Assembly (NCBI RefSeq): GCF_000502955.1
Contig: NZ_AYWO01000001.1
Coordinates: 156,555-220,554 of the forward strand
DNA length: 64,000 nucleotides
Source of the DNA: Mesorhizobium sp. LNHC252B00
GTDB lineage: Bacteria > Pseudomonadota > Alphaproteobacteria > Rhizobiales > Rhizobiaceae
Reading direction: 5' to 3'
The notes below the pieces were generated by a model. The model worked only from the letters and a program-made list of their open reading frames with translations, did not search any database and was not told where the DNA came from. The number at the start of each line of letters is the position of its first letter. The stretch's first letter is position 1. The position numbers and the translations under genes were made by a program. Shown here one piece after another: positions 63,282 to 64,000 of this stretch.

Positions 63282-63824
63282 CTAGCGCTCGATATTCTGC
63301 ACGCTTGATGACAGAAGCTTCAGATTGTTGGCGACGGTCGGATCGTTGGGCGCCAGTTCGTATGCCTTGAGGAAATTTGAGCGTGCATCCTGCAGCTTGC
63401 CGCGCAGCAGATAGGAATAGCCGACATTGTTATAGTATTCGGGCGTCGCGCCGACCAGCTTGGACGCACGGGCATAGGCCCGGTCGGACAGATCGAAGCG
63501 GTGGATCCGGTCGGTGCAGGCGGCCAGCCCCATCCAGGCGCCGCCGTCATTGGGCGCCAGCTGAGTCGCCTTGAAGAACAGCGCGCCGGCATTGCCATAG
63601 TTTTCCGCGCGGAACTGGTTCTTGGCTTCGGCCACGGCCTGGTCCGAGGCGTAATATTCGACGTCACCGACCGTCTTCAGCCCGTCGAAGGCATCGCCGA
63701 ACGATGTGACATCACCCTTCGATGGCTCGTTGGTGCGAACGACACCATCGGCTGCCCCATTTGTCTGGCAGCCGGCAAGCACTACCGTCAACAGGCAGGC
63801 TGCGACAGCGATAACCCTTTTCAT
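63282..63824 (-). CDS. tadD: TPR lipoprotein, TadD-like
   Basis: The 180-aa protein has a lipoprotein signal (LLTVVLAGCQTN with lipobox LAGC) and at least two TPR-like helical repeats: AENYGNAGALFFKATQLAPN and YYNNVGYSYLLRGKLQDARS followed by NFLKAYELAPNDPTVANNLK. TadD-like lipoproteins help assemble the Flp pilus secretion complex. It lies between the tadC end and cpaA. Confidence 0.85.
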   Translation of the reverse strand: MKRVIAVAACLLTVVLAGCQTNGAADGVVRTNEPSKGDVTSFGDAFDGLKTVGDVEYYASDQAVAEAKNQFRAENYGNAGALFFKATQLAPNDGGAWMGLAACTDRIHRFDLSDRAYARASKLVGATPEYYNNVGYSYLLRGKLQDARSNFLKAYELAPNDPTVANNLKLLSSSVQNIER

Positions 63825-63877
63825 ATAATTCCCCTCGAGGGTCCCCGACTCGTTTTAGGACCAAAGCATATACCTAA

Positions 63878-64000
63878 CTAGAAGAAAACACCTCTCATTC
63901 GGATAATGACAGGCAACATGATGACCATCATCACAACCGGGAAGATGCACAACCCCAATGGAATCATCATTTTGACCGGCAGGGCATTAGCTCGCTCCTC
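63878..64000 (-). CDS. tadC: TadC-like type II secretion F domain protein, C-terminal end only
   Basis: Only the last 40 codons are in the window. They encode EERANALPVKMMIPLGLCIF followed by a hydrophobic PVVMMVIMLPVIIR span and a short basic tail, the typical end of a TadC/GspF-type platform protein. Position upstream of tadD and cpaA supports this. The frame is open across the right window edge. Confidence 0.75.
   Translation of the reverse strand, partial: EERANALPVKMMIPLGLCIFPVVMMVIMLPVIIRMRGVFF

Noticed and set aside
1..64000. CRISPR array, prophage, transposase or integrase
   Set aside because: No regularly spaced repeats and no phage or recombinase motifs were seen on either strand.

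Overview
The window is a GC-rich, densely packed chromosomal stretch from an alphaproteobacterium of the order Rhizobiales, most likely Mesorhizobium or a close relative. This rests on gene content, not on a database search. The indicators are a DUF768 protein, a short HisG with HisZ, an ehuABCD-eutABC-doeAB ectoine catabolic operon in Sinorhizobium-like order, a moc-type inositol/rhizopine locus, a plant-type GshA, and typical rhizobial intergenic palindromes. No rRNA, tRNA, CRISPR array, transposase or phage gene was found.

Layout. 1-4911: start of guaA, a MarR regulator with paired operators and a divergent small gene, mtnN, a hotdog thioesterase, rsmB, aqpZ. 5052-11628: a MocR-type regulator divergent from a cyclitol-type operon (Gfo/Idh/MocA dehydrogenase, IolE/MocC isomerase-fold protein, then ABC binding protein, permease and ATPase). 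11714-16487: a small membrane protein divergent from a LysR gene, a Ca2+/H+ antiporter gene that looks like an inserted islet, an acyl-CoA synthetase, and a small-RNA gene. 16598-20098: hisS-hisZ-hisG. 20355-23491: small membrane protein, tag, an L,D-transpeptidase, and an unusual folD. 23415-31449: glcDEF (glycolate oxidase), a DUF3422 protein, a FadR-type regulator and an FMN-dependent lactate dehydrogenase. 31611-43015: metallophosphatase, amidotransferase, rsmE, gshA, a DUF937 repeat protein, hicAB, DUF1127, LysR, xseA, a P1 peptidase and DUF768. 43463-56813: complete uptake and degradation of ectoine and 5-hydroxyectoine with two regulators (EnuR/MocR type and DoeX/AsnC type). 56822-62625: an MDR reductase, a 2OG-Fe(II)-type oxygenase, a frameshifted membrane protein, a second copy of the small RNA, an acyltransferase and an isoprenylcysteine-methyltransferase-like protein. 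62756-64000: the end of a Tad/Flp pilus operon (tadC end, tadD, cpaA).

How the parts work together. The ectoine block imports the osmolyte (EhuABCD), opens hydroxyectoine/ectoine (EutABC, DoeA), deacetylates the product (DoeB), and converts diaminobutyrate to aspartate (DoeD, DoeC). The glc/lld block oxidises glycolate and lactate, and the glc promoter and the regulator promoter share a 10-bp operator-like word. The moc-like block should import and oxidise an inositol derivative.

The most novel observation is a pair of nearly identical, about 46-nt, promoter- and terminator-equipped small-RNA genes at 16406-16452 (minus) and 60814-60861 (plus). Their sequence differences fall in loops or next to the terminator stem. 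I do not recognise the family. Other notable items are a 26-bp duplication of the acyl-CoA synthetase 3' end flanking the antiporter gene, a FolD with Gln in place of the catalytic Lys, and perfect paired MarR palindromes.
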